Assembly: GCF_015751765.1 (NCBI RefSeq)
Contig: NZ_JADOTX010000001.1
Coordinates: 3,658,001 to 3,722,000, forward strand
Reading direction: 5' to 3'
DNA from: Micromonospora ureilytica
GTDB taxonomy: Bacteria; Actinomycetota; Actinomycetes; Mycobacteriales; Micromonosporaceae
Length of the DNA stretch: 64,000 bases
The notes under the pieces are model-generated. The model worked only from the letters and a program-made list of their open reading frames with translations, had not been told where the DNA came from and searched no databases. How positions within the stretch are numbered: the stretch's first letter is position 1; each line of letters begins with the position of its first letter. This document shows positions 50,971-59,244 of this stretch, piece by piece. The position numbers and the translations under genes were made by a program.

Positions 50971-51291
50971 ATGGCGTACGTGCTGCTGGGGATCGCCATC
51001 CTCGCCGAGGTGGTGGCGACCAGCCTGATCAAGAGCACCGCCGGGTTCAGCCGTCTCTGGCCGACGGTGGCGTGCCTCGGCGGTTACGCGCTGGCCTTCC
51101 TCCTGCTGGCCCAGGCCGTCAAGGAGATCCCGGTGGGTGTCGCGTACGCCCTCTGGTCGGGTCTGGGCACCGCGGCCATCGTGGCGATCGGGGCGGTGTT
51201 CCTGGGTGAGTCGGTGGGGCTCGCCAAGCTCACCGGCATCGCGCTGATCATCGCCGGGGTGGTCGTCGTGAACCTGGCCGGGGAGCACTGA
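50971..51291 (+). CDS. SMR-family drug/metabolite transporter
   Basis: This 106-residue protein has four hydrophobic helices, a family-typical size. MAYVLLGIAILAEVVATSLIKSTAGF holds the conserved Glu (near residue 13) essential for proton and cation exchange. WPTVACLGGYALAFLLL, GVAYALWSGLGTAAIVAIG and the last helix match EmrE/QacE-like exporters. It functions as a homodimer or pair; no partner is adjacent, so a homodimer is likely. The substrate, such as quaternary ammonium or guanidinium, is unknown. Confidence 0.88.
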   Translation: MAYVLLGIAILAEVVATSLIKSTAGFSRLWPTVACLGGYALAFLLLAQAVKEIPVGVAYALWSGLGTAAIVAIGAVFLGESVGLAKLTGIALIIAGVVVVNLAGEH

Positions 51292-51303
51292 CCAGCACCG
51301 GCT

Positions 51304-51338
51304 CCGGTGGCCGGGTCCGCGTCGGACCCGGTCACCGG
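51304..51338. terminator. Terminator hairpin between convergent genes
   Basis: CCGGTGGCCGGGTCCG and CGGACCCGGTCACCGG pair with one mismatch around a 3-base loop, between the SMR and mannanase stops. Confidence 0.65.
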
Positions 51339-51346
51339 TCCGACGG

Positions 51347-52711
51347 TCAGCTCGCCGTGCAGCTCACCACCGGCGGGCTGTTGGCTCCGGTCCAACTGCC
51401 GAGGAACCCGAAGCTGGCACTGGCCCCGGCGGCCAGCCGCCCGTTGTAGTCGGTGTTGCGTGCGGTCACAGTGATTCCGCTGCTGGTGAGAGCCACATTC
51501 CAGGACTGGGTGACGCGCTGGCCGTTGGCGAAGGTCCACCCGGCGGTCCAGCCGGTGATCGCCCTCGCGCCGGCGGTCACCCGCACCTCACCCTGGAAGC
51601 CGCCCTGCCACTGGTTGGTGACCGTGTACGTCGCCGTGCACCCACCGTTCGGCGGGGGCGTCGTGGTCGGCGGCGGGGTGGTCGGCGGCGGCGTGGTCGG
51701 CGGCGGGGTGGTCGGCGGCGGGGTGCCGCCGAAGACGCTGGCCTCGCGGGCGGTCTCCCGGATGCCGTTGACGCCGTTGAAGAGGCGCTGACCCCAGTCG
51801 GTCAGGCTCGCCGGGTTGAAGTTGGTGGCCAGGTCGAGATACTCGACGCCGCCGCCGTTGCCGCTCCACGACCAGCCCAGCCAGCCGATCCCGTTGGCCT
51901 GGCTGTACGCGAGGATGGCGTCCTCGTCCGGGTTCCCGTCGGAGTGGTTGAAGCCGAACTCACCGACCACGATCGGCAGTCCGGCGGCGCGGAACCGGCC
52001 CAGGTAATCGCTGATCTCCACGGCGGTGTCGAACACGCCGTACATGTGGATGGAGAACACGGTGTTGCGCGCCGGGTCGGCGGCGAAGACCGACGCGGCG
52101 TTGTCGCGCATGGTGAACGACCAGTCCTGCCCCCAGTTCGGCGCGTCCACCATGATCGTGTGGGTCAACCCGCCGGCACGCAGACGCTTGATCGCATCGG
52201 CGTTGTCGGTGGCCCACGAGGCGTAGTTCTGGTTGCCGTACGGCTCGTTGCCGATGTTGACGATGACGTACCTCTCCTGGCCGGAGAGGACGTCGGCGAG
52301 GCTGAGCCAGTAGTCGACGGCGCGGGCGAGGGTGATCGCGCCGCTCTGCTCGCCGTACCCGGTGGTGTCGTGCACCTCCAGCACGCAGATCAGCCGATTG
52401 GCCTTGCAGAGCGAGATGACGTTGGCGACGTCGGCACCTGTGTTGCGGGTCCACCGGTCGCCGCTGGAGAGCACCACCCGTACGGTGTTCGCGCCGAGCG
52501 CCTTGACGTCGGCGAACGAGCTGGTCTGCTGCGGGTACCAGGTGTGCGCGTGGTTGACGCCGCGCATGATGAATTCGGCGCCGTTGGCGTCGTACAACCT
52601 GCCGTCGGCGACGGAGAAACCGGCCGCGGCGTGCGCCGGCTGGCCGAACGCCAGCACGGTGACGAGCAACGCGAGCAGTGTCGCGCCGGCGGCGGAGAGT
52701 CGAGTCTTCAT
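51347..52711 (-). CDS. Secreted GH5 beta-mannanase with CBM2
   Basis: This 454-residue protein has a signal peptide (cleavage near residue 29, AHAAA). The GH5 domain (about 30-330) matches bacterial mannanases of the GH5_8 type: GVNHAHTWYP, EVHDTTGYGEQ, acid/base Glu156 in NIGNEPYGN, nucleophile Glu251 in VVGEFGFNHSDG. A PTTPPP linker (about 335-360) leads to a CBM2 (CTATYTVTNQWQGGFQGEV and the final TGANSPPVVSC). It cleaves the beta-1,4-mannan backbone outside the cell. It is divergent from an F420 enzyme gene, with a palindrome in the upstream region. Confidence 0.9.
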   Translation of the reverse strand: MKTRLSAAGATLLALLVTVLAFGQPAHAAAGFSVADGRLYDANGAEFIMRGVNHAHTWYPQQTSSFADVKALGANTVRVVLSSGDRWTRNTGADVANVISLCKANRLICVLEVHDTTGYGEQSGAITLARAVDYWLSLADVLSGQERYVIVNIGNEPYGNQNYASWATDNADAIKRLRAGGLTHTIMVDAPNWGQDWSFTMRDNAASVFAADPARNTVFSIHMYGVFDTAVEISDYLGRFRAAGLPIVVGEFGFNHSDGNPDEDAILAYSQANGIGWLGWSWSGNGGGVEYLDLATNFNPASLTDWGQRLFNGVNGIRETAREASVFGGTPPPTTPPPTTPPPTTPPPTTTPPPNGGCTATYTVTNQWQGGFQGEVRVTAGARAITGWTAGWTFANGQRVTQSWNVALTSSGITVTARNTDYNGRLAAGASASFGFLGSWTGANSPPVVSCTAS

Positions 52712-53085
52712 GGCCTTCCTCAGGGAGGACCCCCGGTGCCCGACAGGGGTGGGGACGTGACAGGGAAGGCGGCTGCAGCCCGGCAGCCGCGCCCGGCTCC
52801 CGGCGCACGCATCAGCGTAGGACGATGGAATGGTCCTCGCAACCGGTTCAGTTGGCGACCCCGATGCCCGGACAGCCGCAACGGCCCACGCGAACGCGGG
52901 CCGTCACGGGGCGGTCATCCCCACCACAGGATGTGCGCCACACCCAGCTCTTAACCGGTTAAGAGCGACGGTAGGCAGGGGACCGCGATCCGTCAAGCGC
53001 CGCAGCAGTCGAACCGGACGAGAGGGTTGACCGTCGTGCACCGGGGTATCTCGGGAACGATCCGTCAGTGAGAGGGGATACCAGG
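52712..53085. other. Divergent intergenic region with operator
   Basis: This 374-bp region holds the 20-bp palindrome and a related AACCGGTT element at 52839-52850 (CAACCGGTTCAG). No gene or RNA was seen. Confidence 0.6.
52947..52966. promoter_or_regulatory. LacI-type palindromic operator
   Basis: GCTCTTAACCGGTTAAGAGC is a perfect 20-bp palindrome with a central CG step, the classical layout of LacI/GalR-family sites. It lies about 235 bp upstream of the mannanase start and 120 bp before the F420 gene. No LacI gene is in this window. Confidence 0.7.
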
Positions 53086-54048
53086 ATGGTCAGCGTCGGC
53101 TACACCCTGATGAGCGAGCAGGCCGGGCCCAAGCAGCTGGTGGACCATGCGGTACGGGCCGAGGCGGCTGGTTTCGACCAACTGGTGGTGTCCGATCACT
53201 ACTACCCCTGGCTGGACTCCCAGGGCCATTCCCCGTACGCCTGGTCGGTGCTCGGCGCGGTCGCCCACGCCACCTCCCGCGCGCAGCTGATGTCCTTCGT
53301 GACCTGCCCGATCCGCCGCTACCACCCGGCCGTGGTCGCGCAGAAGGCCAGCACGATCGGGGCGCTCTCGGACGGCCGGTTCACCCTCGGCCTGGGCGCC
53401 GGGGAGAACCTGAACGAGCACGTGGTCGGCGGTTGGCCGCACGTCCAGCAGCGGCACGAGATGTTCGAGGAAGCGTTACAGATCATCCGGCCGTTGCTCA
53501 ACGGGGAGACGCTGACCTTCTCCGGCAACCACTTCGACGTGCCCGACGCCTACGTCTGGGACCGCCCGGAACGGCCGGTGCCGATGGCCGTCGCCGCGTC
53601 CGGTCGACAGTCCGCGACGCTGGCCGCCGAGTACGGCAACGGCCTCATCTCCACCGAACCCGACCGGCACATCATCGAGATGTACGACGACGCGGGCGGT
53701 GCCGGCCAGCCCCGCTACGGCCAGGTGGCCATCTGCTACGGCCCCGACGAGGCGGAGTGCCGCAAGATCGTGCACGACCAGTTCCGCTGGTTCGGGATGG
53801 GTTGGAAGGTCAACGCCGACCTGCCCGACCCGGACTCCTTCGCCGCCGCCACCCAGTTCGTCCGCGAGGAGGACGTCGCCGAGGGCATCTCCTGCGGTCC
53901 GAACGTGGACGCGCACGTCGAGGCGTTCCGCAAGTTCGTCGACGCCGGCTTCACCCACGTGGCGATCATCCAGGTGGGCGGGGAGAGCCAGCCGATGTTC
54001 CTGGACTGGGCGCAGGAGCAACTGCTGCCCCGCCTGCGCCAACTATGA
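53086..54048 (+). CDS. F420-dependent LLM-class oxidoreductase
   Basis: The product is about 320 residues from ATG 53086 (GTG 53068 is possible). It matches the TIGR03557-like group of F420-dependent luciferase-like enzymes: VSVGYTLMSEQAGPKQL, AAGFDQLVVSDHYYPWLDSQGHSP, TLGLGAGENLNEHVVGGWP and VAASGRQSATLAAEYGNGLIS. The conserved SDHYYPW and GAGENLNEH segments line the deazaflavin pocket. Related enzymes include F420-dependent glucose-6-phosphate dehydrogenase. The substrate is not determined. It overlaps the next hydrolase gene (ATGA). Confidence 0.88.
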   Translation: MVSVGYTLMSEQAGPKQLVDHAVRAEAAGFDQLVVSDHYYPWLDSQGHSPYAWSVLGAVAHATSRAQLMSFVTCPIRRYHPAVVAQKASTIGALSDGRFTLGLGAGENLNEHVVGGWPHVQQRHEMFEEALQIIRPLLNGETLTFSGNHFDVPDAYVWDRPERPVPMAVAASGRQSATLAAEYGNGLISTEPDRHIIEMYDDAGGAGQPRYGQVAICYGPDEAECRKIVHDQFRWFGMGWKVNADLPDPDSFAAATQFVREEDVAEGISCGPNVDAHVEAFRKFVDAGFTHVAIIQVGGESQPMFLDWAQEQLLPRLRQL

Positions 54049-54920
54049 ACCGAGGTGCGGCACCTCGGCCGCCCGGGTCGACAGGCCGCAACGCCGTCGG
54101 CCGGTTCGGGACGGCCGAGCTGCGGCTCGCCATGGCCGCGCCCCGGACGGCCGGCGGGCTGACCAGCGAGTGGCGGGTCGTCGACGGACTGCGCACCCAC
54201 ACCCGCCGCAGCGCCGACCCGGGGACCGGGGCGCCACCCGTGGTGCTCGTGCACGGCCTGGCGGTCTCGCACCGGTATCTCACCCCGCTGGCCGTCGCGC
54301 TCGCCGCCACCCATCAGGTGTACGTGCCGGACCTCCCCGGCTTCGGGCTCACCGAACACCCCCGGGGCGCGTACGACGTCCGCCGGCACGCCGACCACCT
54401 GGCCGCCTGGCTGGCCGCGTACCAGTTGCCGCCGGTCTGCCTGCTGGGGCACTCGTTCGGCGCGGAGGTGGCCGCCGCGGTCGCCGCGACCCACCCCGAC
54501 GCGGTACGCGCGCTGGTGTTGGCCGGGCCGACCAGCGACCCGGCGGCCCGGTCCCGACGGGACCAGTTCGGTCGTTGGCTGGTGGACAGCCTGCGCGAGG
54601 CGCCGCTACAGGCCCCGATCCTGGTGCGGGACGTCTGGAACGCCCGGCCCTGGCGGGTCCTCGCCACCCTGTCGCACTCGGTACGCAACGCCATCGAGGC
54701 GGACCTCGTCCGGGTCAGCGCGCCGACCGTCGTCGTGACCGGCGACCGCGACCCGGTCGTGCCGCAACGGTGGCGGGACGAGGCGACGCGGCTGGTGCCG
54801 CAGGCGGCGCTGGTCGTCGTTCCCGGTGCCGCGCACAACGTGGTCACGACAGCTCCGACGGCCGTCGCGGACGCGATCCGGCACCTGCTCGCCCCTCATC
54901 CCGCACTCACGGACAGGTGA
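54045..54920 (+). CDS. Alpha/beta-fold hydrolase
   Basis: This 291-residue protein has its ATG overlapping the F420 gene stop. VVLVHGLAVSHRYL forms the oxyanion-hole HG motif. LLGHSFGAEVAAA is the nucleophile elbow with Ser. GDRDPVVPQRW holds the Asp, and GAAHNVV the catalytic His. The N-terminal 35 residues look extra, and ATG 54132 is an alternative start. It is translationally coupled to the F420 gene and the following 39-residue frame. Confidence 0.85.
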   Translation: MNRGAAPRPPGSTGRNAVGRFGTAELRLAMAAPRTAGGLTSEWRVVDGLRTHTRRSADPGTGAPPVVLVHGLAVSHRYLTPLAVALAATHQVYVPDLPGFGLTEHPRGAYDVRRHADHLAAWLAAYQLPPVCLLGHSFGAEVAAAVAATHPDAVRALVLAGPTSDPAARSRRDQFGRWLVDSLREAPLQAPILVRDVWNARPWRVLATLSHSVRNAIEADLVRVSAPTVVVTGDRDPVVPQRWRDEATRLVPQAALVVVPGAAHNVVTTAPTAVADAIRHLLAPHPALTDR

Positions 54921-54925
54921 ATGTC

Positions 54926-55045
54926 ATGCGCTTCGGCAACACGGAGATCCGCCCGCTCGGCGGGGGCCTCGGCTGCCTCCTGATGATCCTCTTCTCGATC
55001 GTGGCCTCGGTGGTGCTGACCGTCCTGCTGAATCTGGTGCTCTGA
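54926..55045 (+). CDS. 39-residue single-pass membrane peptide
   Basis: ATG 54926 opens after GGACAGGTGA, 5 bases past the hydrolase stop. MRFGNTEIRPLGGGLG is polar, followed by a single hydrophobic helix (CLLMILFSIVASVVLTVLL). It looks like a genuine small membrane protein of the kind often left out of annotations. Confidence 0.65.
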   Translation: MRFGNTEIRPLGGGLGCLLMILFSIVASVVLTVLLNLVL

Positions 55046-55057
55046 GCCCCGCACCAG

Positions 55058-55822
55058 TCAACGGCGCAGCCCCAGGGCGTTGAGCACCTCCCGGACGGCC
55101 AGCCGGGCCGGGTCGAGCACCGAACGACGGGCCCAGCGGGCCGCGGGCGCGACGGTGGCCCGCCACAGCCAGCGCAAGCCTCGCCCGAGTGGACGCAGCA
55201 GCAGTCGGTGGAGCAGTCGCAGCACCCGGCCGGCCGTCCGCCACGCGCCGAGCACCGCGGTGACGACCAGCCGACCGACGGGCGTGAGCACCGTGCCCAA
55301 CCAGTACAGCGGCCACAGGACCAGGTACTTGGCGAGCCAGACCAGCACGCGCCCCAGGACCACGAGCGCCGGGCGCAGCCCATGACGGGTCAACCAGGCC
55401 AGCGCGGGCCAGATCACCGTGCGGACGACCCACACCAGCGGAAGCCACAGCAGGTGCCGGGCGCACCAGATCAGCGGGAGCCAGACCAGCCGGTGCAGAA
55501 GCCAGGCCAGCGGGGCCACCAGCCAGCGGCGCAGGAACCGGCCCGCCGGGCGGAGCAGGTACCGGTGCAGCAGCCGGCCGGCAGCCGCGATCAGCTCCCA
55601 GAGCAGGCGTACCGGCAGCACCACGACCAGCGCCACACCGCGCGCGACGGCCGCGACCAGCGGAGGCGCGACGGCGGCCGGCTGCGCCGTGCCCGAGGCC
55701 GGTGGGTCGGCGGCCGGGCGTGCCCTCGCCGGCGCGGCCCGATGATCGTTGGGCGGACCGGTCAGCGGCGAGCGGAGGGTGCGGCGGTCGGTCACGGTGG
55801 CACGGTAATCGGCCCGCGCCAC
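55058..55822 (-). CDS. Leu/Arg/Trp-rich protein of unknown function
   Basis: The frame holds 254 codons from GTG 55822. After a 60-residue polar, Pro/Ala-rich start the product is almost entirely amphipathic: LLHRLVWLPLIWCARHLLWL, then PLVWVVRTVIWPALAWL and LAKYLVLWPLYWLGTVL. Trp, Arg and Leu repeat every three to four residues. It may be a membrane-surface or multi-helix membrane protein. Codon third positions are GC-rich as in its neighbours. I do not recognise a family. It is the last of a minus-strand run (39 bases after the previous stop). Confidence 0.6.
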   Translation of the reverse strand: MARADYRATVTDRRTLRSPLTGPPNDHRAAPARARPAADPPASGTAQPAAVAPPLVAAVARGVALVVVLPVRLLWELIAAAGRLLHRYLLRPAGRFLRRWLVAPLAWLLHRLVWLPLIWCARHLLWLPLVWVVRTVIWPALAWLTRHGLRPALVVLGRVLVWLAKYLVLWPLYWLGTVLTPVGRLVVTAVLGAWRTAGRVLRLLHRLLLRPLGRGLRWLWRATVAPAARWARRSVLDPARLAVREVLNALGLRR

Positions 55823-55861
55823 GCCCCCGGTGGTGCCCGCAGCGGGGACCGGCGGGTGGCG

Positions 55862-56671
55862 TCAGCCGGGAGACAGATCCAGCGTGGCGAGCAGTGGATA
55901 GTGGTCGGAGGCCGTGGCCGTCGCACCGCCGCGGATCACCCGACAGTCTTGGGTCCGCTGCGCCACCGCGGTGCTGCCGAGCAGGTAGTCCAGCCGCATC
56001 CCGGCGAACTCGGCCCCGCCGAGTCGGGTGGGCACTGTGTGACCGGCGGCCTCCGGTGCGTCGGCGTTGCCCGACGGCCAGAGATCGACGAGACCGGCGG
56101 CGAGCAGCCGGGCGATCGCGCGGGTGTCCACGGCGTCGCCGGAGCGACGCAGGTGCCGCCGCCGGTAGAGGGTGGGCATGCCAGCCAGGCGCACGGTGTG
56201 GTCGACGGTCGGGTCGAGCGAGTTGAGGTCACCGGTGACCAGCGTCAGCGGCCCCTGGTCGCGGCGCATCGCGGCCACCAGCCAGTCGACCTCCATCCGC
56301 CGCCGGCCCCCGGAGTACGGGTACAGGTGGGTGCCCAGCACGGTGAACGGGCCGGCGGACGTGGCCACCACGACACGGGCGGCGGCGTGGTGGAACGGTC
56401 GGCGCACCGCCCCCGCGTCGACGACCTGGTACGGCGGCCGGACCAGCACCGCCACCGGCTGCCCGAAGCAGGACCGGGCCAGGTGGGGCGTCATCCCCAC
56501 CCGGCCCGCCACGGTGGCCATCAGCCCGTCCCGGTCGAAGCCGCGCAACTCCTGCAGGGCCAGCACGTCCGGTGCCTGCTCGTCGACGACCTCGACCACC
56601 TGGTCCAGCCGGTCGGGGCCGCCGCGATCCCGACCGCCGGTGCGGATGTTCCAGGTCATCACCCGCAGCAC
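55862..56671 (-). CDS. Endonuclease/exonuclease/phosphatase-family protein
   Basis: This 269-residue EEP-fold protein has RVMTWNIRTGG (Asn ligand), LALQELRGFD (catalytic Glu metal ligand), GTHLYPYSGGRRRMEVDWL, TLVTGDLNSLDP (GDLN motif), and ATASDHYPLLATLDL (SDHYP motif). Members include DNA-repair nucleases, sphingomyelinases and inositol-phosphate phosphatases. There is no signal peptide. Its start is 11 bases after the PAP2 stop, so it belongs to that lipid-phosphate run; a phosphodiesterase or phosphatase role on a lipid headgroup is plausible inference. Confidence 0.85.
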   Translation of the reverse strand: MLRVMTWNIRTGGRDRGGPDRLDQVVEVVDEQAPDVLALQELRGFDRDGLMATVAGRVGMTPHLARSCFGQPVAVLVRPPYQVVDAGAVRRPFHHAAARVVVATSAGPFTVLGTHLYPYSGGRRRMEVDWLVAAMRRDQGPLTLVTGDLNSLDPTVDHTVRLAGMPTLYRRRHLRRSGDAVDTRAIARLLAAGLVDLWPSGNADAPEAAGHTVPTRLGGAEFAGMRLDYLLGSTAVAQRTQDCRVIRGGATATASDHYPLLATLDLSPG

Positions 56672-56682
56672 GACGGCGACGC

Positions 56683-58173
56683 CTAGCCGGCTCGGCCGGC
56701 CCGCGCCAGCTCGTCGTCGAGGGTGTCCACGTCCTCCGACTCAACGGCCGGCTGGTTGCCTTCCTTCAGGTCCTCGTTCGGGCGGACCACCAGGTAGAGC
56801 AACCCGATCCAGAGCGCGGAGAGCAGGATCGCGCCCATGAAGTCGGTCGGGTGGTGCATCCCCCGGTACATCCGGGACGTGGCCACCCCGACCGGCATGA
56901 GCACGGCCAGCGCCACGAAGATCCAGCGCCACCACCTGTCGGTACGCGGGAAGACGATCAGGGTGATCGCCAGCCAGACGCAGATGGTGGCCGCGATGTG
57001 CCCGGACGGGAACGACGAGGTGGGCATCTGCCCGTCCAGGTTCTCCACCGGTGGGCGCGGCCGGTCGATCGCGCGGGCCGACGCGAGGAAGAGGGTCAAC
57101 TCCCCCGCCATCGCCAGCGCCACGAAGAGCACCGGGCGCCAGCGCCGCCACACCGCCAACACCAGCGGGCAGAACACCAGCGAGATCAGCAGGATGGCAT
57201 GGGTGTCACCGAACTTGCTCCACCACCAGCTGACGTCGGTCAGCACCTCGGTGTGCCGCTCGGCGAACCACTGCGGCACCGTCGTGTCGAGGGTGTCGAA
57301 GAAGGTGCCCTTGGCGTGGTAGCTGACGTAGGTGCCGAAGGCGTACAGCGCTCCGAACACGATCACCCAGCCGACCAGCAGCTCGGCCACCGCCGAGCGG
57401 GGGTGGGCCAACACGTGTTCCTCAGCCGGGGCGGGGGCGATGTCGTGCCCCGCCTCCGGCTCCAGGCCCTCGGACAGCGGCGGCACCGGCCTCCCCCGCT
57501 CCCGCCGCCAGAGTCGGAAGGCGTACGCGGTGACACCCAGCCAGGCGGCCCCGAGCAGCCAGGCGGCCAGCACGTCGGAGACGAAGTGCACGCCCAACGC
57601 GATCCGGGTCAGGCCGACCAGTACAACCAGCACACCGACCCCGACGATGGCCGGCTTGCGCCACCGGGGCGCCATCGCCGGCAGGAACACCAGCAGCAGC
57701 GCCCCGTACGCGACGAACGAGCCGAGCGCGTGCCCGCTCGGGAAACTGTTGCCTGGCGCGCTGGCGATCGGCACGTCCACGACCGGGCGGAGCCGGCCGA
57801 CAAGCGTCTTCAGGGACGGGTCGAGGATCAGGCCACCGACCCCCGTGATGATCAGGTAGACGGCGAGTCGGGGCTGCCGCCGGATCAGCAGCCCGACCAC
57901 GGCGATGGTGACCAGCCAGATGAGAATCGGTCGGCCGCCCAGGTCCGTCACCGCCTGGAGCACGGTGACCAGCGCGTGGTGCGGTGCGACGAGGCCGTTG
58001 AACCACTCGGCGAGCCCGTGGTCGACATCCTGCAGCGGGCTCCACTGCACCCGGACGAGCAACAACAGCAGCCCGAAGGCCACCCCGGCGCCGGTGACGG
58101 CCACCAGACCGGCAATGCTCCGCTCGGCGAAATGACCGATCGGACGGCGAGCCACCTCTTTGACCGCGGTCAC
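56683..58173 (-). CDS. Tandem PAP2-domain phosphatase
   Basis: This 496-residue membrane protein starts at GTG. It has two PAP2/phosphatidic-acid-phosphatase domains. The first keeps all motifs: KTLVGRLRP, SFPSGHALGSF and TRIALGVHFVSD. The second has RAIDRPRP, SFPSGHIAATI and SRMYRGMHHPTDF but lacks the usual Lys at the start of motif 1. A linker rich in Glu/Pro (near 220-245) joins them. PAP2 enzymes dephosphorylate phosphatidate or undecaprenyl pyrophosphate. It is part of the DAGK-BrkB-PAP2-EEP run. Confidence 0.88.
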   Translation of the reverse strand: MTAVKEVARRPIGHFAERSIAGLVAVTGAGVAFGLLLLLVRVQWSPLQDVDHGLAEWFNGLVAPHHALVTVLQAVTDLGGRPILIWLVTIAVVGLLIRRQPRLAVYLIITGVGGLILDPSLKTLVGRLRPVVDVPIASAPGNSFPSGHALGSFVAYGALLLVFLPAMAPRWRKPAIVGVGVLVVLVGLTRIALGVHFVSDVLAAWLLGAAWLGVTAYAFRLWRRERGRPVPPLSEGLEPEAGHDIAPAPAEEHVLAHPRSAVAELLVGWVIVFGALYAFGTYVSYHAKGTFFDTLDTTVPQWFAERHTEVLTDVSWWWSKFGDTHAILLISLVFCPLVLAVWRRWRPVLFVALAMAGELTLFLASARAIDRPRPPVENLDGQMPTSSFPSGHIAATICVWLAITLIVFPRTDRWWRWIFVALAVLMPVGVATSRMYRGMHHPTDFMGAILLSALWIGLLYLVVRPNEDLKEGNQPAVESEDVDTLDDELARAGRAG

Positions 58174-58242
58174 CCCGCACCTCCCTTGTCTGTCTGGCGA
58201 GGCGTTTTACCCGATCCGCGTCCGTCGTACACGCAGGTGCCG

Positions 58243-59244
58243 TTAGAGCGCCGACATGTCCCCGGTGTCGTACAGCTCGGCGCGGTCCGGGTCGGGCTCC
58301 CACAGGTCCGGTTGGGCGGGCTCCCGCGCACCGATGCGCAGCGCCTCCAGTTGGGCGGCGAAGGCCAGCCCGCCGAAGAGCGCCATCCCGGTCAGGTTGG
58401 CCCAGAGCAGCAGCGCCATCATGCCGGTCAGGGCGCCGTAGGTCTGCCCGAAACCGTCACTGAAGCGCACGTACGCGGCGAGCAGCAGGCTGGCCAACCA
58501 CCACAGCGCCGTGGCGATGGCGGCGCCGAACAACAGCCAGGACAGGCCGGGCTGGTTGCGGCGCGGCGCGTGCCGGAACAGCACGGCGACGGCGACGACG
58601 GTCAGCCCGAGGCTCAGCGGGAAGCGGATCACGTCCCAGATGCCGTTGGCGACCGCACCCCACTCGTAGTGTTCGCGGACCGAGTCGCCGATCGCGCCGC
58701 CGCCGACCAGGATCAGGAAGCCGGCGAGCGCGGGCAGGCCGGCGGTGACGGCCAGCACGGCGGCCCGCAGGTATTTGCGCAGTGCCGGGCGGTCCCGTTC
58801 GACGCCGTAGATGCGGTTGGCGCCCCGCTCGATCTGGGCCATCGTGGTGGTGAGCGCGAACAGGCCGGTGAGCAGACCGAGGGTGAGCGCAAGCTCCCCC
58901 GCGTCCTCGACGCGTTCGCCCTCGCCGAGCAGTTCGCCGACCATCTGCGCGCTCTGGCCGGGGGTGAGCGCCAGGACGGTGTCGGCGACCACCTGGCCGC
59001 CCTCCTCGACGCCCAGCTCGCTGATCAGGCCGGTGAGGGCGATCAGGAACGGCACCACGGCGAGGCAGAGTTGCAGCGCGAAGGCCCGGGAGTGGCTGAA
59101 CCCGTCGCCGTAGCGGAACCGGATGAACGCGTCCCGCAGCAGGTGCCAGCCGCCCTGCCGGCGCAGTGTGTGCCAGGCGTCGTCGGCGGACAGCTCCTCG
59201 TCGGCCATCAGCCGGGTCTCCGGCACGATCCGGGTGCTACTCAC
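58243..59244 (-). CDS. YihY/BrkB-family membrane protein
   Basis: This 333-residue protein begins near LRDAFIRFRYGDGFSHSRAFALQLCLAVVPFLIAL, the YihY opening. Six hydrophobic segments follow with the LPALAGFLILVGGGAIG and LSLGLTVVAVAVLFRHAP, LLFGAAIATALWWLASLLL and FSDGFGQTYGALTGMMALLLWANLTGMALFGGL stretches of the family. The role is not settled (envelope integrity, lipid handling). It overlaps the end of the lipid-kinase-like gene by 8 bases and precedes PAP2 by 69 bases. Confidence 0.9.
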   Translation of the reverse strand: MSSTRIVPETRLMADEELSADDAWHTLRRQGGWHLLRDAFIRFRYGDGFSHSRAFALQLCLAVVPFLIALTGLISELGVEEGGQVVADTVLALTPGQSAQMVGELLGEGERVEDAGELALTLGLLTGLFALTTTMAQIERGANRIYGVERDRPALRKYLRAAVLAVTAGLPALAGFLILVGGGAIGDSVREHYEWGAVANGIWDVIRFPLSLGLTVVAVAVLFRHAPRRNQPGLSWLLFGAAIATALWWLASLLLAAYVRFSDGFGQTYGALTGMMALLLWANLTGMALFGGLAFAAQLEALRIGAREPAQPDLWEPDPDRAELYDTGDMSAL

